Virus record (IMG/VR): IMGVR_UViG_3300003690_002313
Location: 1 to 26,915 of that record
Strand: one strand, 5' to 3'
From: a virus
Length of the DNA stretch: 26,915 bases
The position numbers were made by a program, and so were the translations under genes. Positions 13,385 to 22,500 of the stretch are shown here, piece after piece; positions within the stretch are counted from its first letter, which is position 1; each line of letters opens with the position of its first letter. The notes under the pieces were generated by a model. It saw only the letters and a program-made list of their open reading frames with translations, was not told the DNA's origin and made no database searches.

Positions 13385-14689
13385 CTAATAAAGCTGTTGA
13401 GTGATCGACCCAACTGTACTTATTTTACCTGTTCTGATCTGGTTGTCAAGGTTTTTAAATACATTTTCATTTATTAGTGGATAATCAATCCCATAAATAT
13501 AGTCGCGATAGATTAGGTTAATATATTCTACTACATTTTCAAGTCCGGATAATTCTTTATCTGGACGAAGCTCGTAAATCGCCGCTAGCTCATTTTTGAG
13601 CTTCATTGTGATTTGAAATGGCTCTGCTGCCTCCAAGCTGCGTAAATTGAGATACAAATCTGTCATATATTTATCACTAAGTATCTCCTCAATAGCCGTG
13701 GGTCCGGGCGCCCGATTATGATTTACTAGATATGACTTATCACATTTGGCTTTATAAACGCGCTTTTCATAAAGCGGGTTGAGTACAATATATTGATTAT
13801 AGGAATTAAGCAGAAACATCTTCAATATAGGAATGTCAATCATGTGAGCATGTTCATAATAATGATCAAAAAAGTTAGTATCATCCACCGGATCGCCTTC
13901 TGAGGTATTATACTGTGCTATATACTTCATAATAGAGTCTGAGAATAAATCAGCCGTAAGAAGCCATGGCATATTTTTATTAACAGTAAACCCGTATTTT
14001 TTAGCGCAGCGTATATAAAAGATAAAGTTAGGATCTGAAATATATTTCTCATATTTATACTCGTCACGATCGAAGGGGCCCTGGTCAACAGCCACACACA
14101 AGCCCGAGCTAAAAATATCTATAGCGCTAGAAAGAGTATAGTTGGCAAGCGTGATTGGAATCGTGGGGGCCACTTCCTGAAGATATTCAACATATAATTC
14201 TGTAAAAGTTCTAAAATCTTTTATCTTGTCCGTAAATCGCGGGTATACCTCGGTAAAAGATTCATAAACTATATTTAGAAATTTCTTATAATGATGAAGA
14301 GAGCTATTATGGCCACGTTTAGCGCGCACTTTTGTCATCTTTTTGTTACCAGTAGGATTGGAAACCCCTATTATCGTTGCGTTAGCCATATGTTGGCTAA
14401 ACGCATCAAAGGCATCCGCCACAAAGTCTAACAGATATACATCTGGTCGTTCTGCATATCTAGGAACTTTAAGGCGATTTTGCTTTAAACTAATAGTGTT
14501 TTGTACCCTGTCAATCTTCCCATAGTATTGTTTGTCATACCAAGTATCAAGAGGTGCAAACACGCGAGTAGGATATATCTTTTCTTTATAAAGGAGCCTT
14601 TGATAATACATTGCCAACGACGCCAAGCCATTGTGGCCGCCGGGGGCCCTTAAATCGGCCGCTCTAAATTTAATAGGGGGTGCTGCCAT
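13385..14689 (-). CDS. Unassigned protein at the boundary of tail and replication modules
   Basis: The 434 residues match no family I can name. The protein is soluble-looking, rich in Tyr, Asn and Lys (for example IDIPILKMFLLNSYNQYIVL near residues 287-306), without signal peptide or transmembrane segment. It follows a baseplate gene by 26 bp and precedes the family A polymerase by 9 bp, so a virion role is favoured by its neighbours upstream, though a replication role is not excluded. Base composition is more AT-rich than the adjoining baseplate gene. The ATG has no strong Shine-Dalgarno sequence; the motif CTATTTAAAA (14700-14691) sits directly before it. Confidence 0.75.
   Translation of the reverse strand: MAAPPIKFRAADLRAPGGHNGLASLAMYYQRLLYKEKIYPTRVFAPLDTWYDKQYYGKIDRVQNTISLKQNRLKVPRYAERPDVYLLDFVADAFDAFSQHMANATIIGVSNPTGNKKMTKVRAKRGHNSSLHHYKKFLNIVYESFTEVYPRFTDKIKDFRTFTELYVEYLQEVAPTIPITLANYTLSSAIDIFSSGLCVAVDQGPFDRDEYKYEKYISDPNFIFYIRCAKKYGFTVNKNMPWLLTADLFSDSIMKYIAQYNTSEGDPVDDTNFFDHYYEHAHMIDIPILKMFLLNSYNQYIVLNPLYEKRVYKAKCDKSYLVNHNRAPGPTAIEEILSDKYMTDLYLNLRSLEAAEPFQITMKLKNELAAIYELRPDKELSGLENVVEYINLIYRDYIYGIDYPLINENVFKNLDNQIRTGKISTVGSITQQLY
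13422..13449 (-). promoter_or_regulatory. Sigma70-type promoter upstream of the family A polymerase
   Basis: Minus-strand TTGACA (13449-13444), a 16-bp spacer and TAAAAT (13427-13422; 5 of 6). It lies in the 3' end of the 434-residue gene. The predicted start, about 13415, gives a leader of about 40 nt with the AGGGAG ribosome-binding site. It would separate replication genes from late tail transcription. Confidence 0.55.
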
Positions 14690-14715
14690 ATTTTAAATAG
14701 TCTCTCTGGCGTCTT

Positions 14716-17700
14716 TTATGAACTCGGGTTGCTACTGGGCGACGGTGCAGGCCCTGCGGCGCTGCAGCCGCTATTGTCTTCCAGAGGTCGCCCAACGTTG
14801 TCTGTGGTGGGCGCCGCTGGCGGGGTAGCCCCGTGGTGGAACTCTATGCCTTCCTGTAAAGCCGTGATCGAGGTCTTAAAAGATGTTTCTGAGACTTCAG
14901 ACTTCACGCCAGTTACTAAATAATAGCCATGTAGTCCCAGATAGTTCAACTGTTCCCTCGCCGTATTCATCAAAAGAGGACTAACATAAATATATGTGCC
15001 GTTCTTATATAAATTGTTGCCCACCATATCAATCGAAACTGAATAAAGTTCTCGGAGCTGCTCCGGGCCGAGGGCGCCATCCTTTTGTATTTTTGCCTCT
15101 CGGAGGTAGGGCATGTCTTCCCTCTTGAAGCTAACTTTTTTCAGCAAGCTGCAGGCGGAGCCGATATATTGATGATAGATGCCGCGCTCCAGATCGTCCT
15201 TGAAATTGGCTGTCAAGTTACTTGGATTTGTGTCGGTGGATATCAAGATCATTCCCATCCCAACATCTTTAATATCGGCCGCGGCCGTCAAGGCCGCCGA
15301 CGCCCGGGCGATGGCTTCGATCGAAACACACCCTTTTGATTTTGATAGGGCCGGGGCCTGTCCTTTCTTATTATAAGATATAGGCTGTACATCAAAGCGC
15401 TGAAAGAGTTTTAAGTTTTTACCGAAGCAGCGGCCGCGGAGTGCGTTTGTAATTAACTGAGCTGTCATATCTTTAATAAAGTGAAGCAAGTAATAACTGT
15501 CGCGATCCTTGTCGATTACGTTCTTGATATACCAGTTCTGGAAGGATCGAATCGAAATGGGGATATCCCCTATATTAATAATTTTATATAACTTAGACAA
15601 ATTGCGCGAGTTGCCCCCGGTATTCGTTATTGCTTGTTGATAGAAAGAATCACGCAAATCACCACATTGAGCCCACTTGTCAATATTTTCGACAGTGGCA
15701 GCAAACTGAGCATCAATAAACTGTGTTTGTGATAAAAAGAAAGAAAAATCGAGGGGTTCTCCTCCATTATTTTCATCTATCTGCAGCAAGATATTATCAA
15801 TCATATCACCGAGATACATAAAGTTTATCGAGACTAGATCATCTTTCCCTTTCTGGGCTTTTTTATTATCTTTTTTCGTTTTCTTTGCATCTTTCTTGCC
15901 TGCTTTGTCTTTTTCAATCTCATCCAGTAATGCGCTTTCATACTCGGACGTTTTACTAACAGGGACGTCGGTGCCAAGCTTCTCGCGGGCACGTGCCATA
16001 CGATCTTCTTCTGACATTTTAAACTGTTGCTTGGCTTCTAGAAGTTCCGATACCGGAATATCAATGTGATATACTTTATCTGCTTCGTACAGTTTAGCCA
16101 ACAATTTTCGATATCTTGCAAGCTTATCTGTTTCTTCAAGTTCTTTTATTTCTTCTAAAAGTTCCTCTATTTCTTCCTCATTTTTTTCTTCTTGGTCGGC
16201 TTCGACACGGTCCGCGTCCTCCGACTTAAGCTTGTCTAGTTTCTCTCGCTTAGCTGTAATCGTATTCTCGTTCTTGCCGGGTGAAAAAATATCAGAGTTC
16301 GGGGCTGTCATGACCCCCGTCAAACTAGCTTGATAATTAACGGTTAACTGTAAGCTGCCGTTTTCTTTAAAATCAATATCGTGACGAGTTTGCTGTAAAA
16401 ACAGCGAAACGCGCGTTGCCTCGATGGCGTCTTTTAGCGCTTGAGCCCGAGTCATATTATTGTCGGCCGGAGAAGGCTGGCCCAGCTCAGGATAAATCTT
16501 TTCAAGATTAGGAGGGGTCGCCCAGCCTGCAACCACTTTAATCCGGAAGTTGGCTCCCGTATACTCGCGGTGTTTAACATCAAGACATGGATTCTTGGGC
16601 TTCTTCGACGGACTCGATCCTTTTTTCTTCTTCCTTATGCCCGGCGAGTTAATAATAAGATCTAAAAAGTTTGGTTCTGGTTCTCCATCGGCGCCCAGCG
16701 CGCCGGCCTGTGAGGCTTTATCGAAAAAATCGCCCACAGACTGAAACCACACCACCAGGGTGGCTGTTATATTATTGTCCACCTCTTCGGGCTGAACGCC
16801 TTCGAGTGCCCAGGAAAAGCTTTTAATACCTGCGCCGGGGACGCGGCCGACTTCCCCGGACATAATGCTTTCAACGTTTTGTTGACTTACAAAGTTAGGG
16901 ATTTTAAGCGGCGCCTCTTTTCCATTAGGTTTTCCATTTTTGTCATAATCCACACGAGAAATTTTTATATAGGGGACGAGGAGGGCATGGATATCAGGAC
17001 ACAAACTTAATATCTCTTTAACGGCAGCAGTTTGGCCGCCGTGATTTATAATACTGAGAGTATCCCCCGGATCTCCATTTGTATCAACAGTGATGAGTTT
17101 TTGATAAGGGCCGGAGAGTTCCTCGTGTTGGTCTTTTAATTTCATTATCCTCTCCAGGAGCACACATTGATAATCAATAGGGTCAAGGGTGACTTTTTCT
17201 TCCTCTTCTTCTTCTTCGGCGCTATCGGAGGTTGACCCTTCGCTAGCGCCGGCTGCGGCGGCGCCACCATCGCCAGCAGCTGCCGGGGCTGCATCGCCTG
17301 CTGCGCCCGCGGGAGTATCAGCGCCTTCGCCGGCCTGGGCGCCGGAGTCTGCATCGGTTGCATATTCATCTTTGTCCGCGCACGGCTGTTCAATCGCTGT
17401 CGCTTCATATATTGCAATCAAATAGTTTTCGGGAGACCCTTCGTCTTTTTCGGTGCTGCTGCCTATAGGGGGCGCACCGCTGGTGAACTGGCCGGAGTGG
17501 CGTCCGACCCAGTTAGTATAGACAAACTTCATGGAGTTTTTGAGACTCCCGACTGTTATCGTTGCACACTTAGTTTCTCCATCATAAGGAGGGGTGGTGT
17601 TAAGATGTTCTATGAGCTGCCGACGGCCGAAATTATAGGCGCGACGGGGGTTACTGTTCCACGATATCTCATCGCTCCGAGTGTTCGCTGGCCAGCCGAT

Positions 17701-18192
17701 CTCGACCCGCCATCTATCCCCGCCAAGATCGGTGATCTTAGAATCCTTTGAGCCCCTTGAAAACAGGCTCGGGCCCTCCAGATCGCCAGAGGGTTCAACG
17801 CCAGAGGGGGCACTCTCGTCGTCGTCTGCAGCGTCGTCATCGCCGGCGGCCGAGTCGTCGTCGTCGTCATCGGCAGCGTCGTCGTCATCGGCAGCGTCGT
17901 CGTCTTCTTCCTCTTCGGCGGGAGTCACATCATCAACAGCAACAGACCATACGGCAACAACGGAGCCCGAAGCAACGGAGTCGTCATATGAAGTAACACT
18001 ATCGTTGGTTACGCCGGATAAACTAAAAGAAGAATCAGAGGTACTGTTTTTATTGTTTACAAAATCCTTAATCTGGCTTTTAGCTGCCAGCTCCAACTCT
18101 TCTTTGGTATCCTCGTAGTCGTCCTGATCTGAGAAATCAGGCGCCATTTCGACGGTTGCAACGTATCTGCCCCCTTGTTCAACAACAGCCAT
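14716..18192 (-). CDS. Large baseplate/tail structural protein with acidic low-complexity insert
   Basis: The protein has 1158 residues. Residues 92-126 are almost only Asp, Glu and Ala. A second low-complexity stretch (about 283-332) is Ala/Gly-rich and ends in a run of Glu. About 640-800 is highly charged and probably coiled coil (EELLEEIKELEETDKLARYR). The last 300 residues are more ordered: YIYVSPLLMNTAREQLNYLG, then GYYLVTGVKSEVSETSFKTS, a pattern like the C-terminal domain of hub proteins (gp27/gpD-like), where a short strand ends in '...L.GYY.VTxV'. Hub function is inference from this and from position, right after the gp53-like gene. ATG with AGGGA 6 nt upstream, 2 bp after the preceding stop. 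Confidence 0.65.
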   Translation of the reverse strand: MAVVEQGGRYVATVEMAPDFSDQDDYEDTKEELELAAKSQIKDFVNNKNSTSDSSFSLSGVTNDSVTSYDDSVASGSVVAVWSVAVDDVTPAEEEEDDDAADDDDAADDDDDDSAAGDDDAADDDESAPSGVEPSGDLEGPSLFSRGSKDSKITDLGGDRWRVEIGWPANTRSDEISWNSNPRRAYNFGRRQLIEHLNTTPPYDGETKCATITVGSLKNSMKFVYTNWVGRHSGQFTSGAPPIGSSTEKDEGSPENYLIAIYEATAIEQPCADKDEYATDADSGAQAGEGADTPAGAAGDAAPAAAGDGGAAAAGASEGSTSDSAEEEEEEEKVTLDPIDYQCVLLERIMKLKDQHEELSGPYQKLITVDTNGDPGDTLSIINHGGQTAAVKEILSLCPDIHALLVPYIKISRVDYDKNGKPNGKEAPLKIPNFVSQQNVESIMSGEVGRVPGAGIKSFSWALEGVQPEEVDNNITATLVVWFQSVGDFFDKASQAGALGADGEPEPNFLDLIINSPGIRKKKKGSSPSKKPKNPCLDVKHREYTGANFRIKVVAGWATPPNLEKIYPELGQPSPADNNMTRAQALKDAIEATRVSLFLQQTRHDIDFKENGSLQLTVNYQASLTGVMTAPNSDIFSPGKNENTITAKREKLDKLKSEDADRVEADQEEKNEEEIEELLEEIKELEETDKLARYRKLLAKLYEADKVYHIDIPVSELLEAKQQFKMSEEDRMARAREKLGTDVPVSKTSEYESALLDEIEKDKAGKKDAKKTKKDNKKAQKGKDDLVSINFMYLGDMIDNILLQIDENNGGEPLDFSFFLSQTQFIDAQFAATVENIDKWAQCGDLRDSFYQQAITNTGGNSRNLSKLYKIINIGDIPISIRSFQNWYIKNVIDKDRDSYYLLHFIKDMTAQLITNALRGRCFGKNLKLFQRFDVQPISYNKKGQAPALSKSKGCVSIEAIARASAALTAAADIKDVGMGMILISTDTNPSNLTANFKDDLERGIYHQYIGSACSLLKKVSFKREDMPYLREAKIQKDGALGPEQLRELYSVSIDMVGNNLYKNGTYIYVSPLLMNTAREQLNYLGLHGYYLVTGVKSEVSETSFKTSITALQEGIEFHHGATPPAAPTTDNVGRPLEDNSGCSAAGPAPSPSSNPSS
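17815..17915. repeat. GTC/GAC-rich tandem repeat encoding Asp/Ala runs
   Basis: An 18-bp unit, gtcgtcgtcatcggcagc on the plus strand, occurs twice head to tail (17860-17877, 17878-17895), flanked by degenerate trinucleotide GTC tracts. In the coding frame it gives Asp-Ala blocks of the large baseplate protein. Such tracts change length easily by slippage. Confidence 0.8.
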
Positions 18193-18194
18193 TT

Positions 18195-18536
18195 CTAATC
18201 CCTATTATACAATCTCAGAATATTCTCAAGCGGAAGAGGAACAAAGACCATCTCGCCAGTCGTTAAGTCTGCTTCGGTGGGGGTTTTATTAAAAAGGGCA
18301 ATCACCCACCAATACTGTGCGCTTCCATAATAGTGGATCGCGAGTTTAAAAAAGCGATCGCCAACTTTCCATATATGGCGCTTTCTGGTAACATCCGCAA
18401 GTTCGGTTGCGGTTGGGTATCGAAGAGTGGGGGTACTGTAATGGCGCACTCCCTTAATATGTCGCTCCTCAAAAAGCCTATCATAAAGGGGTTCTTGATT
18501 AAAAAATATTCTTCTTGTATCGTATCTTGTCGGCAT
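18195..18536 (-). CDS. Baseplate wedge protein, T4 gp53-like (LysM-like domain)
   Basis: The 113 residues show the gp53/LysM-like pattern. After an N-terminal arm (TRRIFFNQEPLYDRLFEERH) comes IWKVGDRFFKLAIHYYGSAQ (about 54-73), then YWWVIALFN and a closing 'TTGEMVFVPLPLENIL'. This corresponds to 'W..GD.Y..LA..YYG....WW.IA..N....P....GD.I.IPLP' as seen in phage wedge proteins. In T4, gp53 locks adjacent wedges around the hub. It is shorter than T4 gp53 (196), consisting mostly of the LysM-like part. ATG with AAGGGGAG about 6 nt upstream; 11 bp after the preceding stop and 2 bp before the next start. Confidence 0.75.
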   Translation of the reverse strand: MPTRYDTRRIFFNQEPLYDRLFEERHIKGVRHYSTPTLRYPTATELADVTRKRHIWKVGDRFFKLAIHYYGSAQYWWVIALFNKTPTEADLTTGEMVFVPLPLENILRLYNRD

Positions 18537-18547
18537 TGTTTCTCCCC

Positions 18548-19363
18548 TTATTCTAGTATTTCTGTCTCAGTGGCAATCTCTTGCTCTATAAGACGATCAT
18601 TATCAATGTCGCGAACTTCATCGACCTCGTGCTTAACATAAAAAGCACTTGGAAACTTTCCATCGATTTCTTCATTACCGAAAATATATGTAGGTGCTCC
18701 GGCTGGGCCCATTTCTCCCTCCGATAATTGGTTACCGTCATACCAACCAACCAGATGAGTATGAAGAACTGTATACTGCAGCTGCAAATTTAAAACTTTG
18801 GGAACATACGCCCGTTTACTTTCAAAATATTGATCATACTGGGTGGTTGTTTCTTCGTCAACGTCGGACGTAACCACAGGTTCCATTCCCCCTCTTGGCA
18901 AGAAGCCGCCCATCGAGGCATCTGGATTATATGTGAGGCCGGCCAAATAGCCAATCAGGTTTTTCCCACTCAAAGGGCTGGCTATTAGGTTTGTCCATTT
19001 CATACCAATCAGAGGCGCCGCTTTAAGAGTGTTCTGAACGCTTCGGGCTCCTTCTTCATAAACTGGGTATAAAAATTCTATCAACTTATTAACGGCCGCT
19101 AAATTAGCCAAGGCTTCGCTGCGATCTCCGGATACCACATCAAAACTTAAATTTATGGCACGCTGCGTATTTTGAAATGTGACAAGAGGATCCATCCGGC
19201 CGTAGACCGTTTCGCTCCCCCACGTCGAAGTATATGCATCTGAAAACTCGGTGACCCAACCCTTGAACTTTACAACATTTTGGGTTGGTAAATGAGTAAT
19301 AATGATCTTAAAGAAATCAGAGCCAGCTAGCCCAGGATCGTAATATTTATTTGGTGCGTTCAT
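18548..19363 (-). CDS. Baseplate/tail-tube junction protein (probable gp48/gp54-like role)
   Basis: The 271-residue protein has a central segment VKFKGWVTEFSDAYTSTWGS (35-54) followed by VYGRMDPLVTFQNTQRAINLSF (about 57-78). I recall similar segments in baseplate or tube-associated proteins of several large myophages. The C-terminal third contains LNLQLQYTVLHTHLVGW, consistent with beta-rich tail proteins. The gene lies directly downstream of the tape measure, where T4 encodes gp48 and gp54, the proteins that cap the hub and start tube polymerisation. The role is inference from synteny and pattern. ATG with GAGAGGG 4 nt upstream, immediately after a 20-codon ORF (TAAATG). Confidence 0.6.
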   Translation of the reverse strand: MNAPNKYYDPGLAGSDFFKIIITHLPTQNVVKFKGWVTEFSDAYTSTWGSETVYGRMDPLVTFQNTQRAINLSFDVVSGDRSEALANLAAVNKLIEFLYPVYEEGARSVQNTLKAAPLIGMKWTNLIASPLSGKNLIGYLAGLTYNPDASMGGFLPRGGMEPVVTSDVDEETTTQYDQYFESKRAYVPKVLNLQLQYTVLHTHLVGWYDGNQLSEGEMGPAGAPTYIFGNEEIDGKFPSAFYVKHEVDEVRDIDNDRLIEQEIATETEILE

Positions 19364-19427
19364 TTATCCCTCTCTACTCCAAGCGTGGCGCGCGTATTTT
19401 AAATAGAAGCCAGTCCAATTAATCATT
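19364..19427 (-). CDS. Possible 20-codon coupled ORF
   Basis: An ATG (19427-19425) overlaps the TAA of the preceding small ORF (TAATG) and runs 20 codons (MINWTGFYLKYARHAWSREG), ending in TAA directly before the next ATG. Its last codons contain the ribosome-binding site of the 271-residue gene, so it may serve mainly as a coupling leader. There is no independent evidence that the peptide matters. Confidence 0.25.
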
Positions 19428-19539
19428 ACTTCGCCGCATAAGCCCCTATGGGAAGCTCCTCGATAACTTTCTTAACAATATTTTCTATGGGCTCATCTCC
19501 TAGATATATCCGCAGCGGCGGCACCTCCGGGGGCGGCAT
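19426..19539 (-). CDS. Possible 37-residue protein overlapping the tape-measure end
   Basis: In the +1 frame relative to the tape measure an ATG (19539-19537) opens a 37-residue frame. It begins inside the last codons of the tape-measure gene and continues about 65 nt past its stop, with protein-like content (LGDEPIENIVKKVIEELPIG). Its stop overlaps a further ATG. No Shine-Dalgarno sequence is evident, so it could be translated by coupling, or be a frameshifted alternative C-terminus of the tape measure. The tail sequence looks like a genuine amphipathic helix. Confidence 0.4.
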   Translation of the reverse strand: MPPPEVPPLRIYLGDEPIENIVKKVIEELPIGAYAAK

Positions 19540-22500
19540 TGGTGTCGGCTGCAGCCGTCCCGGCGGGTTTCGCCGCAAAAGTACCTTCTTTAACAGGTTC
19601 GGGCGTAATCGGTTTCGCTGTAATAGTACCTTCTATAACGGCTTCGGGTGTAATCAAAGAATTATTAAACTCAGCCAATGCTTGAAGTTTCTTTACATTT
19701 AGAAATAGTAATGCAGCTGCGAACAGCCCGAGGCCCTTGGCCATGTCGCCAAGCGCTGCCCCAAGAAGGACGAGGCCCGGTAGGCCGTCTGCCATAATGC
19801 TCATAGACGCAGCCATCTTATCCATACCACTACCAACAAGAAGCATCCCGGTACCTAGAATCATCAAGGCCATCCCAAGTACTGCAATCGGTATAGCTGC
19901 CAATCCTAAAATCGGTGCGGCAAAAAGAAGACTCAAAGCTAAAACTCCAAATCCATAGGCGGCCGATATGAGACCTCCAGCTAGTTTTATTAGATTCCCA
20001 CCCAAAATCCCAAAAGCTCCTCCCAATTCAATAACAAATGCCGGCGGAATCAGAAGCATATTGGTTGTCAGCATCTGCATACCAAGCCCTATAACCATCA
20101 GTGCGGCGCCGACGGCCTTTAAAGCCAGCGACCACAGGAAGAGTGGGATAATCGAAAGTGCTATCATAGGAAGTGATATCAACAAAGCGCCGGCCATGGC
20201 TACAAACCCAATAGAGGCTAATAGGAGGCCACCTGCAAGGGTCAGCATTGCTATCCCCAGCCTCCCAACTGCCATAGCTAGCTCCATCATCTTATCGGGA
20301 GGTATTGTCAGGGCAGCATTCATAAAGAGTGCCATTCCTTTTGCGGCTATCATCATCCCCAATCCCATTACTACTGCCGCCATGGCAATTCCAAGTAAGG
20401 GTCCTGTAATTAGCAATAGTGGTATTAGAGCAAATGCAGCACCAATTCCGGCAGCAACCAACCCTACGCCCAACACTATCAAAGAGCCGCTCAGGGCATA
20501 TAGGGATAATGCCAGCTGGAACATAAGCACCGGCGGGATTTCAGACAGTTTTTCAATAAATAGCCCGAAGGCCCCCACCAGCAACGACAAGCCGTAGGCA
20601 GCGAGAGCAATGCCTGCTCCCATAAGTAAGAACGCGACGCCTAGGGCGATCAGGGGGATCGAGACCGGAGTAGCCGCGGCGCCGAGGGCCACTATCGCCG
20701 GGATCATGAAGTATAGAATGGCAACAAATCCGCCCATTACGAGCCCTATTGCCAGAACGGCGCCCACAATTTGTCCTCCAGTTAAAACTTGAAAGGATTC
20801 AACGAGCTTTGACAGACCCAGCGCAGCAATCGCGATGCCGCCGCCGATCATTAAAATGGCCGCGCCGAATGCAAGCATTTCTTTCCATGTGTCCTTAACC
20901 GCTTCGCCAAGCTGTTTGATTCCCTCAGTAAACGACTCCCATCTGCTTGTAGTATCAGGAGCGGGGGGCCCCGGTATTGGGGGCGCAGGAGGAGCGGGGC
21001 CTGGCGCCGGGCCCGGTCCTCCAGGAGGTCCCCCGGGCGGGCGCCCAAGGATTCGATCTCTGAGGTTCCCCAGCATCCCTCGTACGCCGCCGCGGTTCGC
21101 AACACCTTGTCTGGCTTGTTGAAATTTAATGACGGCCATAGTGAGCGCTGCCAGCGTGGCGACCGCGGTGATGCCTCCCCTCACAAATTTCTGAAACCCT
21201 TCTGGCGTATCATTCAACAGCCCTATGAGCCACGAGAACCCCTCGACTATCTTAGCGAAAGGCGTCAACATTACATCCATGGCCGTGATCAAACTATAAA
21301 AAGCATTCTTAAGCTTATCCATTACGGCCTGGGCTTCGCGCGCTGTCTCTGCAATCTTCTCTTGATTGCGAATCTCCATCTCTTCGGCCGCGGATAGTTC
21401 ACCAAACATTCTACGGGCGGTGTCAACGTCGACGCCCAAAGCATCAGCAATTGCCAGTTGTTCGAACTTGTTAAGTTCTGAGTAAGTTTGGCCGGCCATA
21501 TCCATTGATTGCTTAAGCATATCAATACGTTCTGCTTCTGAAGCATTTAACATATCGATAGAATTAAGGTAGGGGCCGCCTAAAATTGCATTAAGTTTGC
21601 CCACCTTCTTTGCGGCGCCATCAAAAGTATCAAAAGCCTTGCCAGATATAGCAACCAACTCAGAAGTAGACAACCCGGTGGCCTTGGATTGCTTTTCTAA
21701 ATGTTGAAACACCTCAACCACATCTTTACCATAAAAAGCGAGTTGCTTGGAAACTTGATTAAAGTCTTCGAACACTGCTTTGGTGGATTTTCCTAAGCTT
21801 TGGGCCGTCGCATGAAGCGTTTCAGTCAGCCCAACCAGTTCGCTCTCGTTAAATCCTAGCGACTTGGTGGCCCGATCGAAGATTTGACCAGAAGTTTGGC
21901 TACTAACCCCCAATGCATCTAACGCGACCGTTTGAGCAGTAATAGCCGTTTTTTGATCTTCAGATAAAGTGGTAAAATCGCTATACCCATCATACAGAGC
22001 GCCCATAGCTGCTGCGACTTCTTTGTGACCGGCGCCAAAGACGGCTACCTGGTCTCTTGTATTGGAAATCACCTTTCCATATGCCCCCATCGCACCGTCG
22101 TCTGCTGCGCCGGTCATGCGCCGGAAAGAAGCAGCCGATGAATCAGTGGCCATCGCAAGATTAAAACTTTCTGCGGCAATCTTTTTAAATACATTGAAGA
22201 ACGCCTCGCCGGAGGCGATGCTATCGATGGTTGAGGTCGCCCAGCCGTCAAACTCCGCGGCCGTTAAGGGTATTACCCGGGTAAGGTCTTCGGCGGCGCC
22301 ACCGATACTTAAAAAGCTGTTGGCTAGGTGGCCTGCTTTGGCTTGACCAAGTTCAAATTGTTGGTTAAGTTTTGCTTGAGCTTTGGCGGCGTCGACTTGC
22401 GCTTCAGCTAAGTCTTGTAATGCAACCCTTTGTTTCTCGTATACTTCCCAGCTGCGAGCGCCGGCCATCTGCTTGAGAATCTCTAGTTCTTCTCTTTTTC

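Noticed and set aside
17681-18118. A 145-codon plus-strand open frame rich in Ser/Ala
   Set aside because: It is the antisense of the Asp/Ala repeat (GAC/GCC read as Ser/Ala codons). Low-complexity antisense only.
18200-18230. TATAAT-like sequence before the large baseplate gene
   Set aside because: The best -35 partner (TTGAGA) is only 14 bp away, and the bases encode the end of the gp53-like protein; it is not a credible promoter.
19968-20597. A 209-codon plus-strand open frame within the tape-measure region
   Set aside because: It is the complement of hydrophobic helix codons, giving Ile/Pro/Ala-rich nonsense. No ribosome-binding site, no other plus-strand gene anywhere near, and the minus frame is a convincing tape measure.
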